DNA of 64,000 nucleotides from positions 21,147,001-21,211,000 of the forward strand of contig NC_079882.1 in the NCBI RefSeq assembly GCF_029227915.1, in the 5' to 3' direction. Below, in pieces: positions 9,901 to 21,416 of the stretch. A program made the position numbers and the translations under genes. Positions within the stretch are counted from its first letter, which is position 1. Every line of letters starts with the position of its first letter. The DNA comes from Hydractinia symbiolongicarpus. Lineage: Eukaryota; Cnidaria; Hydrozoa; Anthoathecata; Hydractiniidae. The notes beneath the pieces were generated by a model, which was not told the DNA's origin, did not search any database, and saw only the letters and a program-made list of their open reading frames with translations.

Positions 9901-12900
9901 ACATTTAGTCACTTTTTACAGACTAAATTTTAACTGATTTTTTAAAGAATTATTTTTAGCTCAGTTCATCAATGAATACTTTGATTTGAAGTTACTTTGT
10001 GTTTTTCTCTTCGCAAAAGAGAAGCAAATGATGCTAATACAAATATATAAACTTATAACGCAATTATAAGTTACCTTGAGTTTATCCTAACAACAGCTTC
10101 GCGACAGCTTCCTAAATCCATTAATATTGCTGTCGAGTTTTCCGCAATCAACAAGTTGTGAGGCTAAAACAAAAACAAAAACAAAATACAAATAAAATAT
10201 TTATAAAAACAAGAAACCAAGGAACAATTTTGAGACTTCTTTTGTAAGTGTTTCAAAGATAAATATCTCTTCAAGAGTTGTATCAGTGCATCACCGACTT
10301 CAATTTTAGACTTCAAAATTAAAACGAAAAAATTGTCTGTTTGTTGTTTTCTTTGAATAAATAAATAAAAAAATGATTCGAATAATATTGTACTAATCAG
10401 CAGCTGAATATCATCATGAACACATACAGGTAGAGGCACCTTTAAAGCATACCAAGGAAAGAAAATATAATGGGAAAAAGTTGGACGAAAATTTCTGTCA
10501 AATTTCTGCTAAAATTTATTTCTTCCCACTAATTTTTTTTCACTTATTCTCCAAATTAAATACTTGTCAAATTTTTTATCACAATTTAACAATTTTCGAG
10601 TATTTCTACACAAGGTTTGAACTTATTGCCAAAAAACTTATTTTTTAAAAAAATAAGTTTTTTGGCAATCGATAAATTAAATTTCCACCAAAAACTGCTT
10701 TTGTGCCGTTAAATTACTGCTGAAAATAATTTTTTTATTATCCACCGAATTAATTCCACATTTCCACTAATTTTCATCCTGCAAAATTTTCATCCTGCAA
10801 AATTTTGTTTCCTTAAGTTTTGCTCTGTTTATACAAAAAGTAATGCATATTTAACCAACTCTTTTGAGTTCACTCAGTTTTTTCTTTTAAAGTGCTTTAT
10901 CTTACCTTGATATCTCTGTGAGCCATGGGAGGATCATGAGAATGGAAAGCATGTACTGCACTGCAAAGTGATTTAAATATTGAAAGAATCTCCACTTCAG
11001 GTATAGGTTTTTTTGTGATTTTTGACACTTCTATTATCTCTTGTACAGATCCCAGCTATGTAATAAAAATTGAGCCTTAGCAAATAATCTAGGATACTAT
11101 ATTCTTTATTGTATTTACTTATTATATATCTTGAATACATTTACAAGACAACAGTTTACCTTGTGATAAGGAAATAACAATCTTGCTTCACTGCCATTGG
11201 AGTTTTGCACAATTTCATAATCAACTAGTGGCATCACATGGGAGTGCTTGATAGACTGGTGGGCTTTTATTTCTCTGTTTATCATCTAAAAATGGTTTAA
11301 TTTTGACTAAACTTAAAAAGGCGCAAGAAAAGCCTTACGTCATAAATGTGCGAAAACAAAGTGGATTTTTATTTTAAGCACTGATGTTGCTTATGTACAT
11401 GTGTAAAAATTTCTTGTTGTGGCAAGTTTTGATAAACAAGTGCATTGTTTGACATTGACCTTGTTGAAATAACAATAGACAAGAATGCAATAATGGTGTT
11501 CTATGGACCCCTGATGGTACTAATTTCTGTTGGAGGCTTTTTGTGCTGACTTTGACCAAATGAAATTATGTACTCATGAAAGATTATTCAAGATACCTTT
11601 CTCGAAAATTAATACCCACAAAAAAAACAAGAAATGGAAATTTTATCTAAAAAGAGATCCATCTCATTTGTATGAAAATAGAATGGTGGCACCAAAATAA
11701 TAACAAGAAATCATCAAAAGCATACTTGTGTAAATATTTCATTGGAAAAACCATTTCTTTTGAAAATATTTTCAGGCCTGGAAATTTGTGAGTCTAAGGA
11801 AACGATCCATTGTTATCGTGATTTGAAGCTGACGGAAACGATCAAAACGTTGTTTTTTTTCCGCGAAGTAGACTTTGTGTACTACCTGTGAAACATTTTC
11901 AAACAATCATCCGCAAAACTATCTACCCATTAAAATTAGTACTATTCAGGTATGCCAGAAAGCAACATTATGCCCAAATCCCAATTATGCCCAAAGTAAC
12001 TTAAGTGCCCTTTAACAAAATAACTAAAAATATTAGAACATACCTCCTTGTGTTCAGGCACTTGGATAAGAACTCGTTTCTAAACAGTATACTACAAGAC
12101 AATATTTCTTCCTTCATTAAATGGACATAGTTATGTCAGGCTGTTTATAGGTACTTACCAATGCATATGAATCTGATCCCCTTTTAACCAACTGAACAAA
12201 TGAGAAAGCTAAAAAAAGATAGAAATATCTAAAGCAAAGATAAAATATATATTATTTTGTTGAACAACACTTGTAAAGTATATATATACCATCTAAAGCA
12301 ATAACTTTTGTTTCTACAAAACACAGTCTTATTTGCAGTTTAACATGCTATCAACACTGTCATATTAAAAATTGTTGAGGCTAAACCCAACAGTTACATA
12401 CTGTACATGGTCATGTTCATAAAGAGGCTCTATTTTGACCTCTCATTTTCAATCTGTTAATCTTTTCACTTTTGTGTCTCTTCGCGATAAATGGATTTTT
12501 TTAATCCTGGTAAATAATGTTTCAAAAATAATGAAAAATTTATTGAAAAAAGATTGGGGGAATGCTAAAATTTCACAATTGACATAATCATTGCAATGGT
12601 ATATATAGTTAGTTAGGTTGACCAAAGTCAAAAAAAGCTCAAATTATAATACCTCAAACACAAATATAATCTAATATGCTGAGATATACAAGACCAATGA
12701 AAATATATGATCAAAAAAAACTTTCAACCAAAGCAATAAACTATATCTTAACTTTAACAAAAAATCTCTTTTTTACTTTCATAGCTACTTTTAAATGGCT
12801 AACAAAACCAATTTTAAGTACCAAAATTGTTAATACTAACAATTGGAAATGGATAAAGAAAAAGTGCAGTATATACAGAAGAAGAAAATGCTAAAGCCAT

Positions 12901-13495
12901 TAACAAGTATTAAAATTGAGGTCTTCAGATTATTAAGATCTATAGAAGCTTCATTAAGAACAGAATATAACATGCTAAAGTTTTAACAAAACATTGTAGA
13001 CAAATTCCTGATTCAAGAAATTTATTCGAGAAATACGTTATCAATGGTACTAAAGTGGCCGAACAAAAGACATAACAATGTAGTTTTTTTTCATAATATC
13101 TTCCCTGAATGCAAATTTTCTGGGAGAAATTTTATAGTCAATAGAGTTATAACAAAAATAATTTTATACATTTTCTTTTGAGTGCAACACCACTTCCTTT
13201 AATTTATGAACATTATATTAGCACTTGAGGTTGGAAAATGATAACATTTGATAAACAAATTTATTTAAGGGCATATATAACTAATTAAGTGCCAAGAAAA
13301 CAGGCTTAGATTTTTTTCTCTATGTGCTTCTTTATTAATAAAAGTCTTGGGACCAAAATTAACTATATATATGTATAGCAAGACAATTAAAAAAATGTCA
13401 CATATACCTCCCTCACCAACACTTTTAATAACATCATATCGCACACCATTCAAGCTAACAGTTTCTTTCCAGTATAAACACAGCAGCTGACCCAT
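6907..13495 (-). CDS. STK16: STK16/MPSK1-like serine/threonine kinase, 9 exons
   Basis: Exons (minus strand, coding parts): 13408-13495, 12159-12208, 12044-12079, 11160-11285, 10906-11055, 10075-10163, 7920-7976, 7677-7838, 6907-7024. All have GT-AG borders and phases that join, giving 291 residues (human STK16 has 305). Visible kinase landmarks are a Gly-rich loop (SVGEGAFSFV), YALKRV with the ATP-binding Lys, the catalytic loop HRDIKPHNLL, DLGS in place of DFG as in STK16, APELF, and DIWSLGC. The N-terminus MGQLLC keeps Gly2 and Cys6, the N-myristoylation and palmitoylation positions known in mammalian STK16, so membrane anchoring at the Golgi/trans-Golgi is likely. The second lipidated Cys (position 8 in mammals) is absent. 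The family is constitutively active and acts in secretion and Golgi organisation. The match is strong. Confidence 0.9.
9139..9525. repeat. Intronic tandem repeat, about 129-bp unit, about 3 copies
   Basis: Units start near 9140, 9253 and 9381, with a partial fourth from 9510. Each contains TAAATGNCATTTTA, then an Ala/Lys-codon-like A-rich tract, then TTTGGCACAGTTAA and AGTATGCTGAA. The array lies in the 2.1-kb intron of the STK16-like gene. No function is evident. Confidence 0.75.
10626..10668. repeat. Perfect 43-base intronic hairpin
   Basis: TTGCCAAAAAACTTATTTTTT at 10626-10646 is exactly complementary to 10648-10668 around a single central A. It lies in an intron of the STK16-like gene. 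It could be the remnant of a very small MITE or the product of local inverted duplication. Confidence 0.7.
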
Positions 13496-15387
13496 ATTAC
13501 ATTTCTTTACATAAGAATTTACATTTACCACACCAAATCCTTAGATTTAGTCAAATGAAGCGTATCTTTTACTTGCTAAAGATCGAGATTAACATATTAT
13601 TTTTTAAAAAAATCAAAGCAATGGCTTCATCCTTAAAAGCCTTTTAGAAGTTTACAATAGCCCACACACAATGCAATGAGAAGTTTACCAATACTTGAAA
13701 GACCGCTTATATAATATGTTAACATGCACTTATATATACATATTTACACCATTTTAAAAAAACCTGTCTTGGCTATTTTTTTCAAAAAATTGATCCTTGC
13801 ATAATTCTCAACACTGTAAATTTCCAAAGTGATCTGCAAAAATAAAACTATTTTTTTCTTTAGAAGATCAGAGTTGTTAAACATTGTTAAATACATTATT
13901 CATTTTTGCGTCAAATAATTGATATATATATATCTAAAAATATAAAGTTTGTTCGATCTGTGAATTTTACGTTCAGTAGGTAAATCTGATTTGTAAAAAA
14001 AGACTGACTTTTGAATTGCAATTAACTGGCTAAAAATTCAAACACAACTGATGAACTTGGTATACATAATACCGATTTTTAAATAGACCTGGATCAGCTC
14101 CAGACTCTCACCAAACAAAACAATTGCTTGGTTTGCTTTATTTTTTATGAAAATTCTTGTATATAATCATACAAGAATAATAATGCTTTATAGTTTTTAA
14201 AAAATTTTCATACCTATATTACTAGTATAAACTAGATTTCCCAAGATAAGATTATTTTCTACTAAAATGAATATAAACTAAAAGATTTGTAAAAATCCAG
14301 CCAAAATATGCCCCTTTAAATACATAACTTGCACCCTTGCTAAATAAAGCTTTTGCAGACTATTTTCCAACTAGTTTCCAAGACCTTTTCAGTGTTGATC
14401 ATTATATTTGTTATTTTTTTCTTTATCCTTAGATTTTAACTGGTGGGTGAAATATATAAATGTATATATGTATACATGTATACACATCATTTGACTATCT
14501 CTGGTTGTAATTATTTTTTATAGTAGCGGTGGGTATAGTTTGAGAATTATGAAATACGTTGATACAGAATTATCTCATGCGCAAAAAGTACACATCACTT
14601 TTGAAATTTTGTGATGTTTACCTACAAAGCTATTTTAGAACACTTATATTTTTCTTTACTGAATGATTTAAACATTGAGCATTATTTATTAAAGTTTGTT
14701 CTGTGTCTTCTTGTGACTTTAAAACCCCCAATATGTATTATTTGTATTTAAATATAATTATAGAAATTATATATATTGTTTTCAAGTTCTTAACTATAAA
14801 AAGTATATTAATATATTTCTTTTTTTTTTTCTTTCTCAAAAAAGAAAAATTTTCATAGGCTTTTTTATTCAAATCAAACTTAGCACACTTACAGTACGTC
14901 ACAAAAAACAAACAAAATAGCAGCAATAAATTTTTGCTTGCATCAGCACATTATCTGTGATGTCATCAAAAGTTTAAAATTTGTTTAAAATTCCACTTTT
15001 TGCTTAAAATTCAATTACTTTAGTTCTAAAGGGAATTTTTACATTCTGTTTGAAGTTTTTGAAAGCTAAAAAGATTATATTTAACAAAATTTTCCGTTTT
15101 TACATAGATCGCATGAAAAATTGCACAAATTGCACATTTGTCACAAACTCTTGATGGACCTGTTTTATTTTTAATACAATGTAAACACATGATACTATAA
15201 ATAAATCTTTTGCACGCTGTCATTTGTTTTTTTGAAAAAGAATAGTTATTAGTCTTTCAATCCCCACACTAGCCCATCTGATCTGCACCAGATTGACAGC
15301 ACAAACAAAATGGTAGACCATCAAATTAAATATGTGGTGCGATGCAGCCTCTCTTCACTTGTGTTTTAATGTTATCATGCAGTATTA
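13496..15387. other. Upstream flank of STK16, no gene supported
   Basis: Very AT-rich sequence with simple TATATA tracts (about 13920-13935 and 14455-14485). Open frames (14738-14926, 15026-15223) are Lys/Phe/Ile-rich and lack any domain, so no gene is called. STK16 promoter elements should lie in its 3' part, next to 13495, but none is distinctive. Confidence 0.4.
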
Positions 15388-15732
15388 CAGGGTTCCAACT
15401 TTTTTTTAAAACAAAATTTAAGAAGATTTGAGAACTCTTGAGGAGAATTTTGTGATTTTTGAGTTAACAAAATTGAGGAAAATGGGGGAAAAAAGCTTAC
15501 ACTTGTAAAAATGAAACAAATCTCAATATTTGTTACAAAAAAAACTTAGAAACTTTGCTTCAAATACAAACACAAATGAAAGATTTTAAATAAAATAAAA
15601 AAGCAAATGTCAACAGTTTTTATTTGAGGAGATTTGAGAAAACCTAAATTTCAAAAAAATTTGAGGACATTTGAGAATTATGGAGCCCTTTTAAATTTGA
15701 GGAGTTTTAAGGAGTTATAAGAATGGGAACCT
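15388..15732. mobile_element. 345-bp hAT-like MITE with TSD
   Basis: The ends CAGGGTTCC (15388) and GGGAACCT (to 15732) are inverted, and the direct repeat AGTATTA flanks the element on both sides (15381-15387 and 15733-15739). Internal GATTTGAGAA/TTGAGGA motifs recur towards both ends. Its size, the absence of coding sequence and a 7-8-bp duplication point to a hAT-type miniature element. Confidence 0.65.
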
Positions 15733-17531
15733 AGTATTATTTAGTTTGGTTTTGGTTACTTTCTCCCTACAATGAAGCAATGTGTTTTGTTAATATTTTA
15801 ACACTTTTACACCACTTAGGGGCTCTATGATGTGAATTAAAAAATCAAAAAAAATCCAGACACTCAATTTGCAGTGGCTATATCCTTTCATGAATTGAAA
15901 CTGGAAAATTATTAACGCTGATGGTGTGGGAAGAAACTGAGATTATTCTTTGGACAAACTTTTTAAAAAAGATGAGCAAATCCAGCTTGTGCATTTTCAC
16001 ACTTCTAGCTACACATTGAGTATATAAATGGGATATAGTCTCGTGCATACAATTTTATTTATTGTTTAACAAAATCAAGGAAGAGAGACGGAACACTTTT
16101 TTATTTCAAATCTTGTGACTTCTTCTGTCGCGCCTTTCACTGACCGTCACTGCTGCGGTACCATATTCAAAAACGTTTAGGACATCCAGTGAAAGATATT
16201 TCAGCACTGGCCAAAACACCACCGGCAACGGTCCCAAAAAATGGGAACGTGGTGGAGCATTTTTTTGTGGCAATGATGACATATCGGACTTAGGGAAAAA
16301 CAATACACTCACCTAAATTTATTATATCACGTGGAAAAATGACGACACAGTGTTTGTTTTACCCCAAACATTCAATAATCTATCCTATTTGTTAAAAACC
16401 AAGTCACATGACTTTCCGAACGTCCTCGTACACACGGAGAGGGGTCGGACTAAACGTGTACAGGTGCGTACAATGAGGATGGATGGATGCCCGATGCCTC
16501 TAGTTTCGAAGCATCTCCAAGATTGACTGAAAGACAGCTTCAAGTCAATCTTATATCATATAAAGGAAATTGAGTAGACAATGTCGATGCATATCTCTGG
16601 TATTTTTCAAACCCTCCATGTTCCCAGGATTTTTGCATTTTAAATATGAAAGAACACGTTAGTTAGACCATATGATTAGCCTAGATGTTTTATATTTGTT
16701 TATTGCTGTTTGTTTTTATTGACCCGAATAACTAAAGATTTTTTATTAAAATCCGTTTTAAGGTTTTGTATGCAGGAATCGCGTTGCGAGTAATATAGGT
16801 TACGGAAATACAAAAAATGGCTCTAACCACTTGGGCGATAAAAAAAACTTTTTACTTTAAAAACGCTTTTCTGAGATACAAAACAGCTTCTTGAAACATA
16901 GCTTCTTGAAATATACCTCCCATTATCTAACAAAAAATTCAGTAACATTTTCCTTGATAAAGGCGAAGCGGTGATATATAGGTTCTCGGGACATTATTTT
17001 TAGGTTGAGAATATAATATCATAAAGCAAGGACGTATTTTTACTGAATTTGATTATAACAAGCAGAGAAATCTTAAAACAGTAGTCTCGATCGTTTCATG
17101 AAAATTAAATATTTTAACACCCTTAATATACAATGGCTGTGTGTAGTCACGTGCCGATCTCAAAGCCTTTTTTTATTAGCCAGTGCAACGCGAGTAACAT
17201 CACCATGAAAAAGAGTCCTGGAAACAAAGTGGAAACACTATTGCTTCACAGAAATTACCTTGAAAAAAACTTAACATTCTTAACTCTTTTATTGCTAAAA
17301 CTGGTAATGACAAAAAAATAGCGTATTATACTAGATTACAATAGCTGTACAATAATTATACTAAAATAATAGCGGTTTTCTTGTTCTTTTGTACAAAACC
17401 TGGTTTCCACGATTAATATTGATGTTAGTTGAAGTCATATATATGGTGTGATATTTCAAATCGATGCGAGGTTTCCCTATTGTAAAGACACCATCACAGA
17501 GTAAAATGCGGTCTTCAAACAGTCAGCATGC
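15733..17531. other. No firm gene; locally GC-richer patch at about 16100-16560
   Basis: A minus-strand frame at 16106-16312 (68 codons, alternative Met giving 58) has a mixed, protein-like composition (PPRSHFLGPLPVVFWPVL, then a Ser/Arg-rich end) and GC content above its surroundings. I recognise no family and no splice partner. It might be a small mitochondrial-type protein gene or an exon, but support is weak. The rest is featureless. Confidence 0.25.
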
Positions 17532-17629
17532 CAACCTCGTCCCCAGGGCATCTTGTATCCTTTCTGACCCCGGTTCGTGTCGCCGTCCCGGGCTCAGAAA
17601 AGATACAAGATGCCCTGGGGACGAGGTTG
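17532..17629. mobile_element. 98-bp hairpin MITE, Mutator-like, with 9-bp TSD
   Basis: CAACCTCGTCCCCAGGGC at the left end is repeated in inverse orientation at the right end; the arms are about 36 bases and differ at one position. The flanks TCAGCATGC (17523-17531) and TCAGTATGC (17630-17638) form a 9-bp direct repeat with one mismatch. A 9-bp duplication is typical of Mutator-like elements. Related copies are at 20415-20513 and 54758-54876, and a degenerate one near 19339. Confidence 0.7.
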
Positions 17630-18177
17630 TCAGTATGCCTCAAAGTGACGAACACAAAAGATTAAGCTCTCCACCCGTTGGATTTGGCAACGATTAGCTA
17701 ATCAAATCCCTCTGCAGGGATACTTTTGGAAGAAGATTATGAGAACTATTTTAAAAAAATAAGCCGGTTATAAGAACACTGCATGTGATGCCGGAATACC
17801 TTCGAGGAGCTTTCTATGCACTGATCTATTTTTCTCAGTTACAGAGAACCTATCATTCTTCATATAAGATTTTAAAGGATAATTCTAATTGCGTGTAGAT
17901 TTTATGTTATCCATAATTGTGATTATATCTGTAGGATAAACAGCTCGTGGGTACTATACATTATATTTTTTTACAATGAAATTAATGGTTTTAATTATAA
18001 CACACAAAACCCTATTATTAATAGCAATAATATTGATTGCAATGGCACCATCACACTAAATTGTTTTAAAAAAAATCTATCACAGAAACGCACAGTAAAA
18101 AAATTCAGCGAGGTTGTGGCATGTCAAGAAAGATGTGGTAAATTGATAGCTTCTTTTTTCAATCTGTTTTACGCATA
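17630..18177. other. 5' flank of the sulfotransferase gene
   Basis: AT-rich, no open frame of note. It should contain the promoter and 5'UTR of the intronless gene starting at 18178, but no distinctive TATA or initiator motif can be singled out in such AT-rich DNA. Confidence 0.35.
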
Positions 18178-19248
18178 ATGAATAAAAATCTTTATCAAAA
18201 ATATTTATTAACCATTACAGTGACTATTTTTTTGTTGGGTAGCCTCTTATATATTGGACGAATCAAAACACACCGCAATATAGATTATTCAAAATGGCGC
18301 AACCCGTTTTTCAGATTTAAGAAAGCACATGGTATATTTATAATAACGCTTGGTAGAAGTGGATCTAGTTTTTTTGGAGAGTTGTTTAAATCTCATCCTG
18401 ATGTTCTATATCATTACGAGCCTCTTCGTCCAGTACTCAGGAATAATAACAATGCAACGACAGAAGAAATAGCTAAATATATTGACGAACTTCTATCATG
18501 TAACGTGAGCGTAAATCGCAGCTTATATATAAATGATCGTGCAATGAGAGCGAATAGATTGTTCAGTACAATGTTAAATTGTAGTGAAGGAACAGCTTGT
18601 AAAGATTACCATGTGAATATAACATTACTGAACGAACAATGTAAGAAAAAGTATAAACATGCGGCTGTTAAAATATTACAACGTCGTTTTCCTCATGGTG
18701 CTAAGAACATTTTAAAACATACGAAATATCGGAATAAGAGGATTATTCAGCTAGTGAGAGATCCACGTGGTGTGTTTAACTCAATGAATAGAGTAGGTTG
18801 GTTAGAAGGTAACGGACAGAGAGTAAATTTCGACATAGTTCGGTCATCCTGTGATACTTTGTACAAGGATTATCAAGACATCAAACATATGAAAGGATAC
18901 ATACTTCTCCGCTATGAAGACCTATGTGAAAATCTCATTCAGAAGATGAAGGAAATTTTTGATTTCATCGGAATTAAATTCACCAAGTCTTATAAAGATC
19001 ACCTGTTCAGTATCTTAAACAAGCCTGACAGCGAAAAAGAGAAATTAAGTGCATACAGCACCAGTAAAAACATTACCGAAGCTTTTCAGAAATGGAGAGA
19101 TAGAGTGGATATTAAATTTGTTCAGGGAGTAGAAGCAGCTTGTGGAAAAGTGATGGACGCATTCGGGTACATAAAAGTTGGGGACAACACATCCTTGTTA
19201 CATAATAGAGTACTTCACAAAAGATTATACAAGGTCAAATCATGGTGA
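18178..19248 (+). CDS. Carbohydrate (Gal/GalNAc/GlcNAc-6-O type) sulfotransferase
   Basis: 356 residues in one exon, as is usual for the CHST1-7 group. It is a type II Golgi membrane protein: a short cytosolic N-terminus, a hydrophobic signal anchor at about residues 9-27, then a stem and a luminal catalytic domain. The 5'-phosphosulfate-binding loop reads TLGRSGSSFFGELF (about residues 57-70), and SHPDVLYHYEPL follows, a segment conserved in this family. The 3'-phosphate-binding region is LVRDPRGVFNSM (about residues 193-204). Further family-like segments are YEDLCEN and the C-terminal WR-containing part (KWRDRV). Using PAPS, it should sulfate a sugar hydroxyl on glycoproteins or proteoglycans. 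The exact acceptor cannot be read from sequence. The frame is intact. Confidence 0.88.
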   Translation: MNKNLYQKYLLTITVTIFLLGSLLYIGRIKTHRNIDYSKWRNPFFRFKKAHGIFIITLGRSGSSFFGELFKSHPDVLYHYEPLRPVLRNNNNATTEEIAKYIDELLSCNVSVNRSLYINDRAMRANRLFSTMLNCSEGTACKDYHVNITLLNEQCKKKYKHAAVKILQRRFPHGAKNILKHTKYRNKRIIQLVRDPRGVFNSMNRVGWLEGNGQRVNFDIVRSSCDTLYKDYQDIKHMKGYILLRYEDLCENLIQKMKEIFDFIGIKFTKSYKDHLFSILNKPDSEKEKLSAYSTSKNITEAFQKWRDRVDIKFVQGVEAACGKVMDAFGYIKVGDNTSLLHNRVLHKRLYKVKSW

Positions 19249-21416
19249 TGGTTTCCACCAACAAAATAAATTAGTATTTTTATAATTTATCGCATACTAG
19301 GTTTTTTACTATATTCATGTTTATTTATTATTTATATACATCTTCGTTCCCAGGGATTTTTGCCTTACCAGGAGGTGAAGATGACCCTGCACAACCTAGT
19401 TCACGTGACAAATCGAAAATTCTAGCATTCTAAATGACTAAAATTCGACGCTAGCCTTGATTGAGAAATATCTCCTTCCTAGAGCTTCCTTTATTTCGCT
19501 CTCTTCTTTAGCGTTAGTCATATCAGAAAGCGAAGACGAAGAACTGGGAACAAGATTACATAGAGACGAGGTTTAAAAAAAGGCACAAAATTTTTTAAAC
19601 ATTGTATAGCTAATTATTTACGGTTATGAAAATAGACAGTAAAATAGTCTTAGCCTTTATGCAACCTATATTTATACGTAGAATATACACCTCATATGCA
19701 TAATATAACTTATTTCAAAATCAAGAAGCATTTTTGTCTTTCCTAAAGTTATGTAATGTTAGACTTAAAACCTCTGTGTTTAGTTCTCTCTCCTCCGATA
19801 TATTGCAATACATTTACAAGTTTATAGAGTATTTGCAAAAACAGTGTAGTACGTCGTTGTGTACACACCAAAAATCGTCAATAGTCTATGTTTAATACGT
19901 GTTGAGTACTAGACTAACCAAGTCCCTCTGTTTGCGCCCGTTAAGTTATACCTCACACTATTTTCACTTTTTGACAAAGACTGCTATATGAACAAAACAA
20001 ATAGTCTCTTTTTTTTCTATCAAGCCATGTTGTAAAAGAAGCAACTAATACAGTAACAACTTTGTACCCAAGCTCTTCGACCTTTGATTGCATAAACTGG
20101 GCGTCTCTTTTGTTTCATAATCCATGTGGTTACAAAATGGGTGACACATTTTGCGAGAAAGGCTTTTTACGACAAGCAAAACTCGAAATTCACCTCTTAC
20201 TGAAGGCCTCACGGAATCAGTAATCCAACCTGGAATGTTACCCTTGCCTCTAGTTTGGAATTCGTGGCACCGTGCCAGATGCTCTCCCAATAATGCGAAT
20301 ATCTTAAGGGACAAAAAACAGTTCGAGTCATCGAGACAACAAAAATGATGATAACCAGTGTATAAGTTGTTACTTTGAAATTTACTACAGAAGAAAATTA
20401 GTATATCCTTTAACCAACCTCGTTCCTAGGGTATCTTGTATCTTTCTGACACCTGGACGGCACTACAAACTAGTCCCATTGTAAAAAGACAACTTGCGGT
20501 GGGAACAAGGTTGCTTTCAAACAATTAATTTTTTTAAATAAATAAGTAAAACTTTTATAGATTTTGTGTACATTTTATTTCTCGAGTCTGAGTTATCTGG
20601 GTACGTTTTGACCCAGTGGATTGTTAAACTGGTTCGACTTAAAAATGTTTGAGTTTGCAGGGGTTCGATATTTATGAGGAAGTGAAAGTTCAAGGTACTG
20701 GTAGTTCGAGTTATCGTTAGTTAGTAGTGTTGTTCGCTTCATTCACAGTTAAAACTCAACTGTGAAAAGCATCATCTATTCATGAATTACTTACTTACTT
20801 CTTTGTTATAGATCATGTTAATTATGCACGTTGATTGTCTGCTTCTTATCGTAACATAAAAATGATACCAAAAGTTAGAAGTCCTGCTGCCTTTATGTAT
20901 AGACTTTTAATGCTTTTTTGGTTGTATTGGTTGTAATGCTTTTTGCATAAGCAAATGTTTATGGTATAAGGCTTCTTTCCTTTTTAAAATTGTATATTTT
21001 TTACGTTTTTTTTATAAAAATGGACAAGAGGACGACGCTCTGCTTTTTCTACATGGATTTGTAAACCATATTGAAACATGCGAAGAACCAGAGAGAATAA
21101 AACTTCATCTAATCGTTGTTCTTTTTTCGCTGACACCTGCAATACCATAATGGTCTTACATTCTACAACCAAGAAGGGCAAGAACCATTTTAAGGGCAGG
21201 AAACTTTACATATTATATTACATATTAGTTGTTTAATGAGGAATATAAAACCTGAAAGGTAAAGTGAAATAAATTACAAGAATATGTACAATAAAAATCT
21301 AACAAATTATCTCTTGCTAAGTTTAAAATTGTTACTCCTTGGAGTATATAGCGATCTAGCAATACATATTATCTTTCGTTTCGTTTTTACAATATCACTA
21401 ATTACGCCTGTCTTAT
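19249..21416. other. Intergenic, MITE fragments only
   Basis: Between the sulfotransferase and the end of WDR19. It holds MITE copies (20415-20513; degenerate CTTCGTTCCCAGGG near 19339 with a possible inverted partner near 19545). Frames at 20045-20314, 20151-20348 and 20984-21181 overlap on both strands, lack domains, and are not supported as genes. Confidence 0.4.
20415..20513. mobile_element. Diverged copy of the CAACCTCGT hairpin MITE
   Basis: The left end CAACCTCGTTCCTAGGG and the right end GTGGGAACAAGGTTG match the arms of the MITE at 17532-17629 in size and sequence, with several substitutions. No clear target duplication remains. Confidence 0.5.
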
